DNA of 64,000 nucleotides from Amarobacillus sp046328225 (lineage in GTDB: Bacteria; Chloroflexota; Dehalococcoidia; Tepidiformales; Tepidiformaceae). Both the position numbers and the translations under genes were made by a program. Every line of letters starts with the position of its first letter. The stretch's first letter is position 1. Shown one piece after another: positions 39,899 through 48,049 of the stretch. The stretch is taken from NCBI GenBank assembly GCA_046328225.1, contig JAXLWZ010000001.1, forward strand, positions 1-64,000. Reading direction: 5' to 3'. The notes below the pieces were generated by a model. The model made no database searches. It was not told where the DNA came from and was given only the letters and a program-made list of their open reading frames with translations.

Positions 39899-40279
39899 TC
39901 AGCCGGTGACGGCGGGCACGATGACGGCCACATGCCAGTAGGCAACGACGAGCGCCCAGGCCGCCGCCGCGGCGATGAACCCACCGCGCAGGAGCCTTCG
40001 CCGTAGCGGCCATGGCGCCCGCAGCGTGGCGCCGACCGCGATCGTGGCGCTGAGCGCGGCGGTCAGCGCGAGCATGGGCACGAGCAGGAACGTCGCCATG
40101 AGGGCGGCGAAGGGCGCGCGGTCATCGGCGCTGACATCGCCGCGGCCCGCCGCCCACCACGCGGCGAGGACCAGCACGGGCGCGGCGATGGCGATGCTGG
40201 CGCAGCGCAGTGCCATCTCCGCCAGGCTGGCGGCCAGCCCTTCGAGTTCCATGCGGGCGGGCGCGGGCGCGCTCTGCAT
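39899..40279 (-). CDS. Small membrane protein
   Basis: 126 residues with three hydrophobic segments (about 27-46, 57-82 and 98-122), not recognised. The start ATG 40279 has TACGAT exactly 6 nt upstream on the minus strand, which supports a real, leaderless gene. It is divergent from fmdB with 40 nt between the starts. It converges with the MFS gene with 15 nt between stops. No conserved motif is visible. Confidence 0.6.
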   Translation of the reverse strand: MQSAPAPARMELEGLAASLAEMALRCASIAIAAPVLVLAAWWAAGRGDVSADDRAPFAALMATFLLVPMLALTAALSATIAVGATLRAPWPLRRRLLRGGFIAAAAAWALVVAYWHVAVIVPAVTG

Positions 40280-40285
40280 GGGCGC

Positions 40286-40291
40286 ATCGTA
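40286..40291 (-). promoter_or_regulatory. -10 hexamer, predicted leaderless promoter
   Basis: TACGAT on the minus strand, exactly 6 nt before ATG 40279. Confidence 0.55.
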
Positions 40292-40307
40292 CGCCCCGGG
40301 CGGCGGC

Positions 40308-40313
40308 TATACT
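40308..40313 (+). promoter_or_regulatory. -10 hexamer, predicted leaderless promoter of the FmdB-type gene
   Basis: TATACT, exactly 6 nt before ATG 40320. It faces the divergent TACGAT at 40286-40291. Confidence 0.7.
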
Positions 40314-40319
40314 GCCGAC

Positions 40320-40538
40320 ATGGCCATCTACGAGTACTACTGTCCCACCTGCCGCGAGCGTTTCGAACAGCGCCGGCCGATGTCCCAGGCGAACGCGCCC
40401 GTCACCTGCGCCTCCGGGCACCGCGTGGAGCGCACGATTTCCGCCTTCGCGGCGCCCCGGGGCAGCACGGCCATCGCCGAGATGCCGATGGGCGGAGGCG
40501 GATGCTGTGGGGGCGGCGGGTGCGCGTGCGGCGCGTAG
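40320..40538 (+). CDS. FmdB-type zinc ribbon protein
   Basis: 72 residues. MAIYEYYCPTCRERFEQRRPM is the canonical FmdB/CxxC_CxxC_SSSS start, with the second pair here as VTCASGH instead of CPxC, so one Cys is replaced and His may be a ligand. The C-terminal tail is unusually Gly/Cys rich (GGGGCCGGGGCACGA), with four extra Cys. FmdB family proteins are named as putative regulators but their role is not settled. It has a strong leaderless promoter and stands alone; heptad array E15 follows the stop. Confidence 0.85.
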   Translation: MAIYEYYCPTCRERFEQRRPMSQANAPVTCASGHRVERTISAFAAPRGSTAIAEMPMGGGGCCGGGGCACGA

Positions 40539-40546
40539 CTGTTGTC

Positions 40547-40567
40547 GGCCGACGGCCGGCAGCCGAC
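40547..40567. repeat. Heptad array E15 (GGCCGAC), no core
   Basis: Units GGCCGAC, GGCCGGC, AGCCGAC. It fills most of the 30-bp gap between the convergent stops at 40538 and 40569. Same family as E13 and E20. Confidence 0.65.
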
Positions 40568-40568
40568 C

Positions 40569-41195
40569 TCACGCCCGCCGGAGGAGGACTCCCACGCGCG
40601 GAATGGGCGGGACGACGAACGGGCCCACGTTCACCAGGTCGATGGCATCGAAGCCGCATTCGGTGAAAAGGGCGGCGAGGCGGCCCCAGCCGCGCAGGTC
40701 CACTTCGGCGCACCCCCCGGAGAGCAGCTTGCGATGCAGCGCCTCCAGCCGCGCGTTCTTCACGGGGGCGATTTCGAGCACGAGCGCGGTGCCGCCCGGC
40801 GCGAGCACGCGCCGCAGCTCTTCGCCGAAGAGGTGCACGACGTCGTCATCGAAGCGGCGCATGAAGTAGAAGCTCGTGAAGCAGTCGATGGAGTCATCGG
40901 CGAAGGGCAGCTTCTCGGGCCACGCGACCACGTCCACCAGCGGGCCGGGCGCGATATCGACCGCCACCGGCGGGCCATCGAGCCCGGCACGGTCGGCCAG
41001 CAGGTGCGCATAGGGGGCGGTGCCACAGCCGAAATCGACGTAGCGCTTGCCGAAGGAGAGGTCGAGCAGCTCGACGACGCGCTCGGCGCGTGGGGTCAAG
41101 GCCGCCTGCGCGGCCTGCGAGCCGAGGGCGCGTCCCCAAGGGGTCGCCGCCCACTGTTGCCATGCCGCGATCGCGCCGCGGCGCCGCCGCATCAC
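40569..41195 (-). CDS. SAM-dependent methyltransferase (class I)
   Basis: 208 residues. The Rossmann motif I is YVDFGCGTAPYAHLLADRAG, motif II/post I covers VAVDIAP, and the motif IV region reads LPFADDSIDCFTSFYFM. EELRRVLAPGGTALVLEI is the typical motif V/VI of methyltransferase 11-type enzymes. The substrate cannot be inferred. The start is GTG 41195 or ATG 41192; either overlaps the stop of the upstream small gene, so the two are coupled. The C-terminal segment ends in PIPRVGVLLRRA. Confidence 0.85.
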   Translation of the reverse strand: MMRRRRGAIAAWQQWAATPWGRALGSQAAQAALTPRAERVVELLDLSFGKRYVDFGCGTAPYAHLLADRAGLDGPPVAVDIAPGPLVDVVAWPEKLPFADDSIDCFTSFYFMRRFDDDVVHLFGEELRRVLAPGGTALVLEIAPVKNARLEALHRKLLSGGCAEVDLRGWGRLAALFTECGFDAIDLVNVGPFVVPPIPRVGVLLRRA

Positions 41196-41617
41196 AGCGA
41201 GTACGCCAGGCGCACGCGCGCGCCTTCTGCCGCCGGGGCCGCGAGGACCGATGCAAGGGCGCGTGCCTCAGCGGCGAGCGGTTCGGCCAGGCCGCGCCGC
41301 GCGAGCGTGGCCGCGAGGGGGTCGGCTTCGAGCGCGGCCGTGAGCTGTGTCAGCGCCTCCGCGAGTTCGGCCGCCGGTTGCCAGGCGAGTTCGAGCTTCT
41401 CCACGTCCTCGGAATCCTCCGCGTCTGCCTCATAGAAGGTGGTGAGCGGGCCCAGCCGCACGCGGTGCGTCTCGTGCAGGCGGTCGGCGAGCGCGATCAG
41501 GGGGTGCGTGGCGCCGAAGCCCCGCGAAACGGCGAACGACATGAAGGCGATGAGCGCCGCGCCTCCGCCGGGCGCCGCCTCCCGCTCGCGGCCTTCGATA
41601 TCGACCCACAGGTCCAC
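41192..41617 (-). CDS. Hypothetical protein
   Basis: 141 residues, not recognised. The N-terminal MDLWVDIEGREREAAPGG and a central FGATHPLIALADRLHETHRV are the most protein-like parts; the C-terminal half is Ala/Leu-rich and helical. No signal or transmembrane segment. GTG 41617 has TAGCTT exactly 6 nt upstream, which supports expression. It is coupled to the downstream methyltransferase and may act with it. Confidence 0.6.
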   Translation of the reverse strand: MDLWVDIEGREREAAPGGGAALIAFMSFAVSRGFGATHPLIALADRLHETHRVRLGPLTTFYEADAEDSEDVEKLELAWQPAAELAEALTQLTAALEADPLAATLARRGLAEPLAAEARALASVLAAPAAEGARVRLAYSL

Positions 41618-41623
41618 GGGACC

Positions 41624-41629
41624 AAGCTA
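41624..41629 (-). promoter_or_regulatory. -10 hexamer, predicted leaderless promoter
   Basis: TAGCTT on the minus strand, exactly 6 nt before GTG 41617. Confidence 0.5.
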
Positions 41630-41638
41630 TCGCGAGAA

Positions 41639-41748
41639 GCTGTTAGCTAATAGCTGCTGGCTGTTCGCGGGCAACCCCGCGCCCGCGGAGCGCCTCGGAG
41701 GTTGAGGTCTGGCCACGTTGGTGGCTAACAGCGAATGACTAACAGCTA
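41639..41748. repeat. Heptad element E16, mirrored GCTGTTA/GCTAACA arms
   Basis: Left arm: GCTGTTA, GCTAATA, GCTGCTG, GCTGTTC (41639-41666). The core has GGGCAACCCCGCG and later TCTGGCCACG. Right arm: GCTAACA, GCGAATG, ACTAACA, GCTA (41724-41748). It ends in the YciI-like stop codon. Confidence 0.87.
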
Positions 41749-42018
41749 CGCCCCAGCGGCTCCGATCGCTTCGGCCCATTCCTTGATGCTCCACGATGCG
41801 ACGATGCCCTCGGTGACGAAGGGGTCGCCCTCGGCGAAGGCGCGGGCGGATTCGGCGCCGGTGAAGATGGCGAGGGCACCCGAGCGGTCGGCGTAGGGGC
41901 CGATCATGATGAGGCCGCGTGCCTGGAACTCGGGGATGCGCGCCGCGTGCCGCGGGTACGCCTCCGGGATCCGTCCCGCCGCCGCCGGGTTGCCTTCGTA
42001 GAAAAGCAGGTACTTCAT
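41746..42018 (-). CDS. YciI-like protein
   Basis: 90 residues. KYLLFYEGNPAAAGRIPEAY opens the ferredoxin-like fold; FQARGLIMIGPYADRSGALAIF is the family core and FAEGDPFVTEGIVASWSIKEW has the conserved Asp-Pro-Phe motif. YciI-like proteins form alpha/beta dimers, with a His-Asp pair in some that may be catalytic; the general role is unknown. ATG 42018 has TACACT 7 nt upstream. It sits between heptad elements E16 and E17. Confidence 0.85.
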   Translation of the reverse strand: MKYLLFYEGNPAAAGRIPEAYPRHAARIPEFQARGLIMIGPYADRSGALAIFTGAESARAFAEGDPFVTEGIVASWSIKEWAEAIGAAGA

Positions 42019-42025
42019 GGGCGCG

Positions 42026-42031
42026 AGTGTA
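42026..42031 (-). promoter_or_regulatory. -10 hexamer, predicted leaderless promoter of the YciI-like gene
   Basis: TACACT on the minus strand, 7 nt before ATG 42018. Confidence 0.55.
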
Positions 42032-42044
42032 CAGGGAGCCTTTG

Positions 42045-42149
42045 GCTATTAGCTGTTAGCTCTTAGCGGGCAACCCCTTGCCACGGAGCACGCCAGAGCG
42101 TCGAATACGGCCACGCCAACAGCTAAGAGCCAGCAGCCAATAGCTGCGA
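42045..42149. repeat. Heptad element E17, mirrored GCTRTTA/GCYAANA arms
   Basis: Left arm: GCTATTA, GCTGTTA, GCTCTTA (42045-42065). The core begins GCGGGCAACCCC and contains GCGTCGAATACGGCCACG. Right arm: GCCAACA, GCTAAGA, GCCAGCA, GCCAATA, GCTGCGA (42115-42149). It ends just before the Shine-Dalgarno of the glucosidase gene. Confidence 0.88.
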
Positions 42150-42161
42150 ACGGAGTTCGCC

Positions 42162-43499
42162 ATGACCACGCTCCACTTCCCGCCCGGCTTCCAATGGGGC
42201 ACGGCCACCGCCTCCTATCAGATCGAGGGCGCCATCCGCGAAGGCGGCCGCGGCGTGAGCATCTGGGATACCTTCGCCCACCAGCCCCGCCGCGTGATCG
42301 ACGGCGCTACCGGCGACATCGCCTGCGACCACTACCATCGCTACAAGGACGATGTCGCGCTCATGGCCGGGCTGGGGATGCAGACCTACCGCTTCTCGGT
42401 GGCGTGGTCGCGAATCTTCCCCATGGGCCGCGGCGGCGTGAACCCCGAGGGCCTCGCCTTCTACGAACGGCTCATCGAGGAGCTGCTGGCGAAGGGCATC
42501 CAGCCGGCGCTGACGCTCCACCACTGGGACCTCCCGCAGGCGCTGCAGGACATCGGCGGGTGGGCGAACCGGGAGACCGCGACCGCCTTCGCGGAGTACG
42601 CGGCGTACCTCTTCGAGAAGCTCGGGGACCGCGTGACCCGCTGGATCACGCTGAACGAGCCACTCATCTTCACGATGTACGGGCACCGGCTGGGGGTGAT
42701 GGCGCCGGGGCAGAAGGACCTGGGCATCACCGCGCGCGCGGTGCACCACGCCATGCTCGGGCACGGGCTGGCGGTGCGGGCCTTCCGCGCGCACGGCCGC
42801 GGCGGCGAAATCGGCATCACAAACGCGAACAGCAGCTTCGAACCCGCGGACGAGGGCCCCGAGTGCGCTCGCGCGGTCGAGTTCGCGCGTGACTTCGAGA
42901 CACGGCTCTTCCACGACCCCGTCTTCGGGCGCGGCTACCCGGCAAGCGTGCTCAAGTTCTATGCCGAGCGCGGCGCGCACTTCCCCATCGAGGCGGGGGA
43001 CATGGAGATCATCGCCGCGCCCACGGACTTCCTCGGCGTGAACCTGTACTCGCGCCAGCTCGTCCAGCCGGGCGGGCCCACGGGCTTCACGAGCGCGGCG
43101 CCGACGCTGCCGCTGCTGCCGATGGGGTACGAGGCGGCGCCGCATTCGCTCGGCGATTTCGTGCGCTGGGTCGCGAAGGAGTACGGCAACCCCGTCATCT
43201 ACATCACCGAGAACGGCGTCTGCGACAACACCGAACCGGGTTCGGACGGCGCCATCGAGGACGCGACCCGCATGGAGCTCACGCGCGGCTTCCTTGAGGG
43301 GCTCCACGGCGCGATCGCGGATGGCGCGGACGTGCGGGCGTATTACATGTGGTCGCTGATGGACAACTTCGAGTGGGCGTTCGGCTTCACCAAGCGCTTC
43401 GGCATCGTCCACACGGACTTCGAGACGCTCAACCGCACGCCCAAGGCGAGCGCGGCGATGTACGCCGCCATCGCGCGAGCGAACGCCCTCGAGGTCTGA
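42162..43499 (+). CDS. bglA: GH1 beta-glucosidase
   Basis: 445 residues, full length. It hydrolyses beta-glucosides by a retaining mechanism. Acid/base Glu166 lies in WITLNEPLIF and nucleophile Glu350 in YITENGVCDN. PPGFQWGTATASYQIEGA and SVAWSRIFPMG are N-terminal GH1 signatures, and AYYMWSLMDNFEWAFGFTKRFG the C-terminal one. There is no signal peptide, so it works in the cytoplasm on imported disaccharides; no sugar transporter is adjacent. ATG 42162 has CGGAG 7 nt upstream. Confidence 0.95.
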   Translation: MTTLHFPPGFQWGTATASYQIEGAIREGGRGVSIWDTFAHQPRRVIDGATGDIACDHYHRYKDDVALMAGLGMQTYRFSVAWSRIFPMGRGGVNPEGLAFYERLIEELLAKGIQPALTLHHWDLPQALQDIGGWANRETATAFAEYAAYLFEKLGDRVTRWITLNEPLIFTMYGHRLGVMAPGQKDLGITARAVHHAMLGHGLAVRAFRAHGRGGEIGITNANSSFEPADEGPECARAVEFARDFETRLFHDPVFGRGYPASVLKFYAERGAHFPIEAGDMEIIAAPTDFLGVNLYSRQLVQPGGPTGFTSAAPTLPLLPMGYEAAPHSLGDFVRWVAKEYGNPVIYITENGVCDNTEPGSDGAIEDATRMELTRGFLEGLHGAIADGADVRAYYMWSLMDNFEWAFGFTKRFGIVHTDFETLNRTPKASAAMYAAIARANALEV

Positions 43500-43508
43500 G
43501 CCGGCTCC

Positions 43509-43727
43509 CTAGCCCTCGGCCTGGTAGGCGCCGATGCCGGGAAGCTCGCAGACGAGCGTCGTGATGGCGGCGCTGGAGAGGTACACCGCGTCCTTGCGGA
43601 GCCAGAAACTGCGGACGCCGTCCTTCACCTCGAAGGCGTCAGCGCGGACGGCGCCGACGTGGCCTATCGCCCGCCCGCTGAGCGTGTGAACGGCCGTTCC
43701 GGGCCGGGGTTCGTGGTCGCTGGTCAT
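43509..43727 (-). CDS. PRC-barrel/DUF2171-like small protein
   Basis: 72 residues. The pattern GTAVHTLSGRAIGHVGAVRADAFEV then SFWLRKDAVYLSS resembles the PRC-barrel or DUF2171 fold: a conserved Gly-x-x-hydrophobic-Gly turn, then a WLRxDAV motif. Such domains occur alone or at the ends of photosynthetic and ribosome-maturation proteins. ATG 43727 has CCGGAG 6 nt upstream. It is convergent with the glucosidase, 9 nt apart. Confidence 0.6.
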   Translation of the reverse strand: MTSDHEPRPGTAVHTLSGRAIGHVGAVRADAFEVKDGVRSFWLRKDAVYLSSAAITTLVCELPGIGAYQAEG

Positions 43728-43871
43728 GGGGCTCCGGGAAGCACGGGCGAGTGAGGCTCGCGGCCGGATTTCGGCTCCAGTGCTCCCGCAGTATGCGTCA
43801 TAAATTGCCCATAGCAGTCTGTTCTTGCCTTTGGGTGTGGATTCTGGCTAATTTCCTCCGGTTTACAGCCC

Positions 43872-45230
43872 TTATTCAGCTGCGAGGCTGTCCCCGGCGG
43901 CGCCCGGCTCCCCCGGCGCGAGCCGGAGGTACACGTACCCCGCCGCGCCCGCGATGACGGAAGCGCCCAGAATGGCCATCTTCGCATCGGCCTGGAGCGC
44001 CGCCGAATCGAACGCCAGCCCGGTCACGAACAGCGACACGGTGAAGCCGATCCCCGCGAGCAGGCCGACGCCAGCGATATGCAGCATGCGCACATTCGCG
44101 GGGAGGGTGGCCAGGCCCGTGCGCACGGCCAGCCAGGCGAAGAGCACCACGCCCACCGGCTTGCCCACCACCAGCCCGAGCGCGACCCCCGCCGTCACGC
44201 TGCTCGATGCGGCGTCGCGGAGGGCCGCGCCATCGATCGCGATGCCCGCGTTCGCGAGCGCGAACAGGGGCACGACCAGGTAGCTCACCCACGGGTGGAG
44301 CGCGCGCTCGAGGCGATCGAGGGGCGCTTCGCTGCCACGCGCGAGCCGTTCGATCTCGCCCAGGGCGGCCTGCTCGGCGTCGCGGTCGCCGGAATCGCGG
44401 GCGGCGCGGAAGCGAGCGGCGAGGTCGAGGGCGTTGGCTTCGAACCGTTCGCGCGCGAAGACGGCGCTCGCGGGCGTGAGCATCGCCAGCACGACGCCGG
44501 CGATGGTGGCGTGCACGCCGGACTTGTACACCGCGAGCCACAGCGCCGCGCCGAGGACCACATACGGCCACGCGCTCGTCACGCCCGCGCGGCGGGCGGC
44601 CACCACGAGCACGACCACCGCCGCCGCCCAGGCGAGCGCCGCGGGCGAGAGCGAATCGCTGTAGAACACGGCGATCACGGCGATGGCGCCCAGGTCATCG
44701 ACGATGGCAAGGGCGAGGAGCAGCACTTTCACATTGAACGGCGCGCGCCTCCCGAGGAGGGCCAGCACGCCAAGGCTGAAGGCGATATCCGTCGCCATCG
44801 GGATGCCCCACCCGCGCGCACCCTCCGACCCGGCGTTGAAGGCGGCATAGATGGCGGCGGGTACGGCCATGCCGCCAAGCGCGGCGGCCACCGGCAGCGC
44901 CGCCCTTCGCCGCGAGGCAAGCTCGCCGTGCAGCAGCTCACGCTTGATTTCGAGCCCGGCGACGAAGAAGAAGATCGCCATCAGCCCGTCATTCACGAGA
45001 TGCCCGAGGGTGTCGTCGATCGCCGTGCGGTTGAGGTCGAGGCGGAGGCGGGCGTGCCAGAGGTCGTGGTAGGCGGCGTCCCAGGGTGAGTTCGCCCAGA
45101 GGAGCGCGAAGATGGCCGCAGCGAGCAGCACGATGCCGCCCGAGGCTTCGGCCTGGACGAACGCCTGCGCCGGGCGGACGAGCCGTCCGGCCGCGAACAC
45201 ATGGCTGCCGGGAATGGGGAGTCTGGTCAT
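43872..45230 (-). CDS. nhaA: Na+/H+ antiporter NhaA
   Basis: 452 residues, about 11-12 transmembrane segments. The family elements are present: MAIFFFVAGLEIKRELLHGEL, WGIPMATDIAFSLGVLALLGRR (including the Asp-Ile transport site), LLALAIVDDLGAIAVIAVFY (the DD pair corresponding to Asp163/164) and GIGFTVSLFVTGLAF. A hydrophilic insert lies at about 255-300. It exchanges Na+ (or Li+) for H+ at the membrane. ATG 45230 is chosen over an earlier in-frame start; a TAGGAT hexamer lies about 30 nt upstream. Confidence 0.92.
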   Translation of the reverse strand: MTRLPIPGSHVFAAGRLVRPAQAFVQAEASGGIVLLAAAIFALLWANSPWDAAYHDLWHARLRLDLNRTAIDDTLGHLVNDGLMAIFFFVAGLEIKRELLHGELASRRRAALPVAAALGGMAVPAAIYAAFNAGSEGARGWGIPMATDIAFSLGVLALLGRRAPFNVKVLLLALAIVDDLGAIAVIAVFYSDSLSPAALAWAAAVVVLVVAARRAGVTSAWPYVVLGAALWLAVYKSGVHATIAGVVLAMLTPASAVFARERFEANALDLAARFRAARDSGDRDAEQAALGEIERLARGSEAPLDRLERALHPWVSYLVVPLFALANAGIAIDGAALRDAASSSVTAGVALGLVVGKPVGVVLFAWLAVRTGLATLPANVRMLHIAGVGLLAGIGFTVSLFVTGLAFDSAALQADAKMAILGASVIAGAAGYVYLRLAPGEPGAAGDSLAAE

Positions 45231-45360
45231 GCTGCGTGCGCCGCGGCCGGCGCGGGTCCATCCTACCAAGCCTGTGGGCGGCCATGGCGCCGCGTGACAG
45301 CCGCGCGTGAATCCCTATACTTCCCCGCGCGAAGCCGCGCCCGGGGGTGAGGGGACCATG

Positions 45361-46804
45361 GACTACAAGTGGCGCTGCCTGATCGCCGTCTGCTTCGGCA
45401 GCTACATGGCCACCATGGACTTCTCCATGGTCAACGTCGCGCTCCCCACCCTCTCGCGCGAATTCGACCAGCCGCCCGACACCGTGGTGTGGGCCGCGCT
45501 CACCTCCAGCCTCGTCGTCACCGGGCTCACGCTCACGGCCGGCCGCATCGGCGACCTTTTCGGGCGCAAGCGCATCTACCTCCTGGGGTGGACCGTGTTC
45601 ACCATCGGGCTCCTCGCCGGCGGGTTCACGAACTCCATCGGCCAGCTCATCGGCACGCGCATCGTGCAGGCCGTCGGCGTTTCGATGGCGATCGCGAACG
45701 CGAACGCGCTCGTCACCCACGCCTTCCCGGATGAGGAGCGCGGCCGCGCCCTGGGCATGACCGGCGCGGTCGTGGGCGCCGGGCTCGCCTCCGGGCCGAT
45801 TTTCGGCGGGCTCATCCTCGGCGCGGCCGACTGGCACTGGATCTTCTTCGCCCGCGTGCCGATCGGCCTCATCGCCCTCGCCATGGGCTATCTCCTCATC
45901 CACGAAACGCCCGGCGCGGCGAAGGGCGAACGGAAGATCGACGTGCCCGGGGCGCTGGCCATCTTCTTCACCCTCTCGACGACGCTCGCGGCCGTGAACC
46001 GGGGATCCTCCTGGGGATGGACGTCGCTGCCCGTGCTCGGCGGGTTCGCGATCGGCATCGGCGCGCTCATCTCGTTCCTGCTGATCGAATCGCGGTCGGT
46101 GGCGCCGGTGGTATCGCTGGCGCTGTTCAAGATGCGCACGTTCTCGGTCTCGGTGGCGGCGCTCGTGCTGAACTTCGCCGGGCAATCGGCGGTGACGTTC
46201 CTCATGCCGTTCTACCTGATCAACGTGCGCGGCTATTCGACCGGGCAATCGGGCGCGGTGCTGGCGACGGTGCCCGCGATGATGCTCCTCCTTTCGCCCT
46301 TCAGCGGCTCCTTCGCCGACCGCCACCAGCTGAAACACCAGACCACGCTGGGCAGCGCGCTGGTGACGGTAGGGTTGCTCCTGCTGGCGACGATCGATGC
46401 GAGCACGCCGGCGGTGCCACTGTTGGTGCGGCTCGCGCTCGCCGGCATCGGCGCGTCCATCTTCGCCTCGCCGAACAGTTCGCTAATCATGGGGAGCGTG
46501 CCGCGGGCGATGCTGGGCACGGCATCGGCGAGCGGCGACGTCGCGCAATATCGGCAACGCCACCGGCACGGCCATCGCGAGCGCGGTGCTCGTGGCCACC
46601 TCGCACGTCTCGGGGGTCAGCGGCGTGCGCGCCGACAAGATGCCGGCCGACGCCCTGCTCGATGGCGTGCGCATGAGCTTCCTCGTGGCGGCGACGGTGT
46701 CGTCGCTGTCGGTGGTGGCGCAGCTGCTGTTCCCGCGGTCGGCGGCGCGCCTCACCTCGGCGACGGCGGTGGCGCCGCGCGAAGGGACGGCAGGCGCGAA
46801 ATAG
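45361..46804 (+). pseudogene. MFS transporter, DHA2/EmrB-like, with a 3' frameshift
   Basis: The intact part (45361 to about 46535) encodes about 12 transmembrane segments: SYMATMDFSMVNVALPTLSREF and TAGRIGDLFGRKRIYLLG (motif A) are typical of the 14-TM DHA2 drug exporters. After GTASASGDV the frame changes; in another frame the sequence continues SRNIGNATGTAIASAVLVATS then RMSFLVAATVSSLSVVAQLL, which supplies the last transmembrane segments, ending at 46804. The join at about 46533-46545 needs loss of one base (or gain of two). Both parts look functional, so this may be an assembly indel. ATG 45361 follows GAGGGGAC at Shine-Dalgarno distance. Confidence 0.78.
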
Positions 46805-46807
46805 CCC

Positions 46808-47525
46808 TCAGCGGGCGAAGGTGACCGAGGCTCTCGCGGCGCAGGCTTCGGCGAAGCCGCCCTGCCCGAGGACCACGTGGTCCAGCACATCGATTTCGAG
46901 CAACTTGCCCGCGGCGACGAGTTCGCGCGTGGTCGAGACATCCTGCGGGCTCGGTTTCGGGTCCCCGCTGGGGTGGTTGTGCGCGAGGATGACGGACGCC
47001 GCCTGCAGCACGATCGCTTCGCGGAAGACCTCCGCGGGGCGCACGCCGATGGCGTTCACGCCGCCCGCGATCGGCTTCGGCGGGTTCGCTCCGAGCAGGC
47101 GGCTTTTCATATCGAGCGGGAGAACGTACAGCTCCTCCGTGGGGCGGCCCTCGGTGCGCCAGCCGAGGAGCGCGTGCACCTGCTCGGGCGTGCTCAACGC
47201 CTCGCGCTCGGAGGGGAGGATGCGGCCCGCGCGGCGGCCGAGCTCGATCGCGGCGGCGATCTGCGCGGCCTTCGCGGGGCCCAGGCCTTTCGTGCGATGG
47301 AGCGAAGGGGGCATCGGCGCGCTGCAGGCCGGGCAGGCCGCCCGCGTCATCGAGGATGCGCCGCGCGAAATCGAGCACGTTCTCGCCGGGCATCCCCGAT
47401 CCGATGACGATGGCGATGAGCTCGGCATCGGCGAGCAGCTCCGGGCCGTGGCGCAGGAGCCGCTCGCGCGGCCGTTCGTCCTCGCTGAACTCGCGCATCG
47501 TGCGGTAGGCGGGCCGCTCGTCCAT
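46808..47525 (-). pseudogene. radC: RadC/JAB-domain protein with a frameshift
   Basis: The N-terminal part (47525 to about 47312) reads MDERPAYRTMREFSEDERP then ERLLRHGPELLADAELIAIVIGSG, the classic RadC helix-hairpin-helix start. At the G5 run at 47306-47310 the frame shifts; the continuation HRTKGLGPAKAAQIAAAIEL is the second hairpin, then the JAB domain with EVFREAIVLQAASVILAHNHPSGD (metal ligands in HNHPSGDPKPS and a downstream D). Both parts match RadC, so a homopolymer indel is likely. The start has TAGAAT 8 nt upstream. RadC proteins are not required for DNA repair in E. coli, and their real role is unsettled. Confidence 0.85.
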
Positions 47526-47533
47526 CGGCGCGC

Positions 47534-47539
47534 ATTCTA
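47534..47539 (-). promoter_or_regulatory. -10 hexamer of the radC gene
   Basis: TAGAAT on the minus strand, 8 nt before ATG 47525, giving a leader of at most 2-3 nt. Confidence 0.5.
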
Positions 47540-47942
47540 TGCGGAACACGTCAGAGCCGCGCGCGATGCCGGCGCGGATCTTCTCCAGGGCGAAGCCGCC
47601 ACCGGCGCGGCCGTCCCGGGGCGCCCGCGGGCACGGCCCGGGGCCTCGGCCGCGAGTGCCGCGCGAATGCGACGCACGGCCGCGCGCGCCAGGGCGTTCG
47701 CCTCCAGCTCCTCGGGGGTGGCGCCGTGCACGAGATCGGGCGGCAGCGCCAGGTGGAGGCGAGGATGGCATCGCGCAGCCGCGCGAGCAGCGCCCTGTTC
47801 GCGCGCGGCGAAATCATCGAGCGCGGCACGGAGCATGTCATGGCCCAGCTCGGCGTGCGGCTGAGGCAGCAGGTCCCGCTTCCAGCGCGGGCGAAGGTGT
47901 CACGGCGGCGGGTTCGAATTCGGGCAGCGGGTCGTGGTCCAT
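47540..47942 (-). pseudogene. Degenerate reading frame upstream of radC
   Basis: No single frame spans this stretch, but protein-like pieces follow one another in different frames. They are MDHDPLPEFEPAAVTPSP (from ATG 47942, with GGAG 8 nt upstream), then DLLPQPHAELGHDMLRAAL, then HLALPPDLVHGATPEELEANA with ARAAVRRIRAALA, and finally GGFALEKIRAGIARGSDVF. At least two frame changes are needed. The product would be a small helical protein of about 130 residues that I do not recognise. It may be a true relic or a badly assembled stretch. Confidence 0.4.
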
Positions 47943-48036
47943 GGTCATCTCCGGGTGTGGTGTCACGGCCACCCTTTCGAGAAAGGCGCGCAAACCGAAG
48001 GCGCCCATGACACTGGCCCGCACCCCACGCCGATGC

Positions 48037-48042
48037 TAGCCT
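48037..48042 (+). promoter_or_regulatory. -10 hexamer, predicted leaderless promoter
   Basis: TAGCCT, 7 nt before GTG 48050. Confidence 0.5.
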
Positions 48043-48049
48043 CGCCTCC

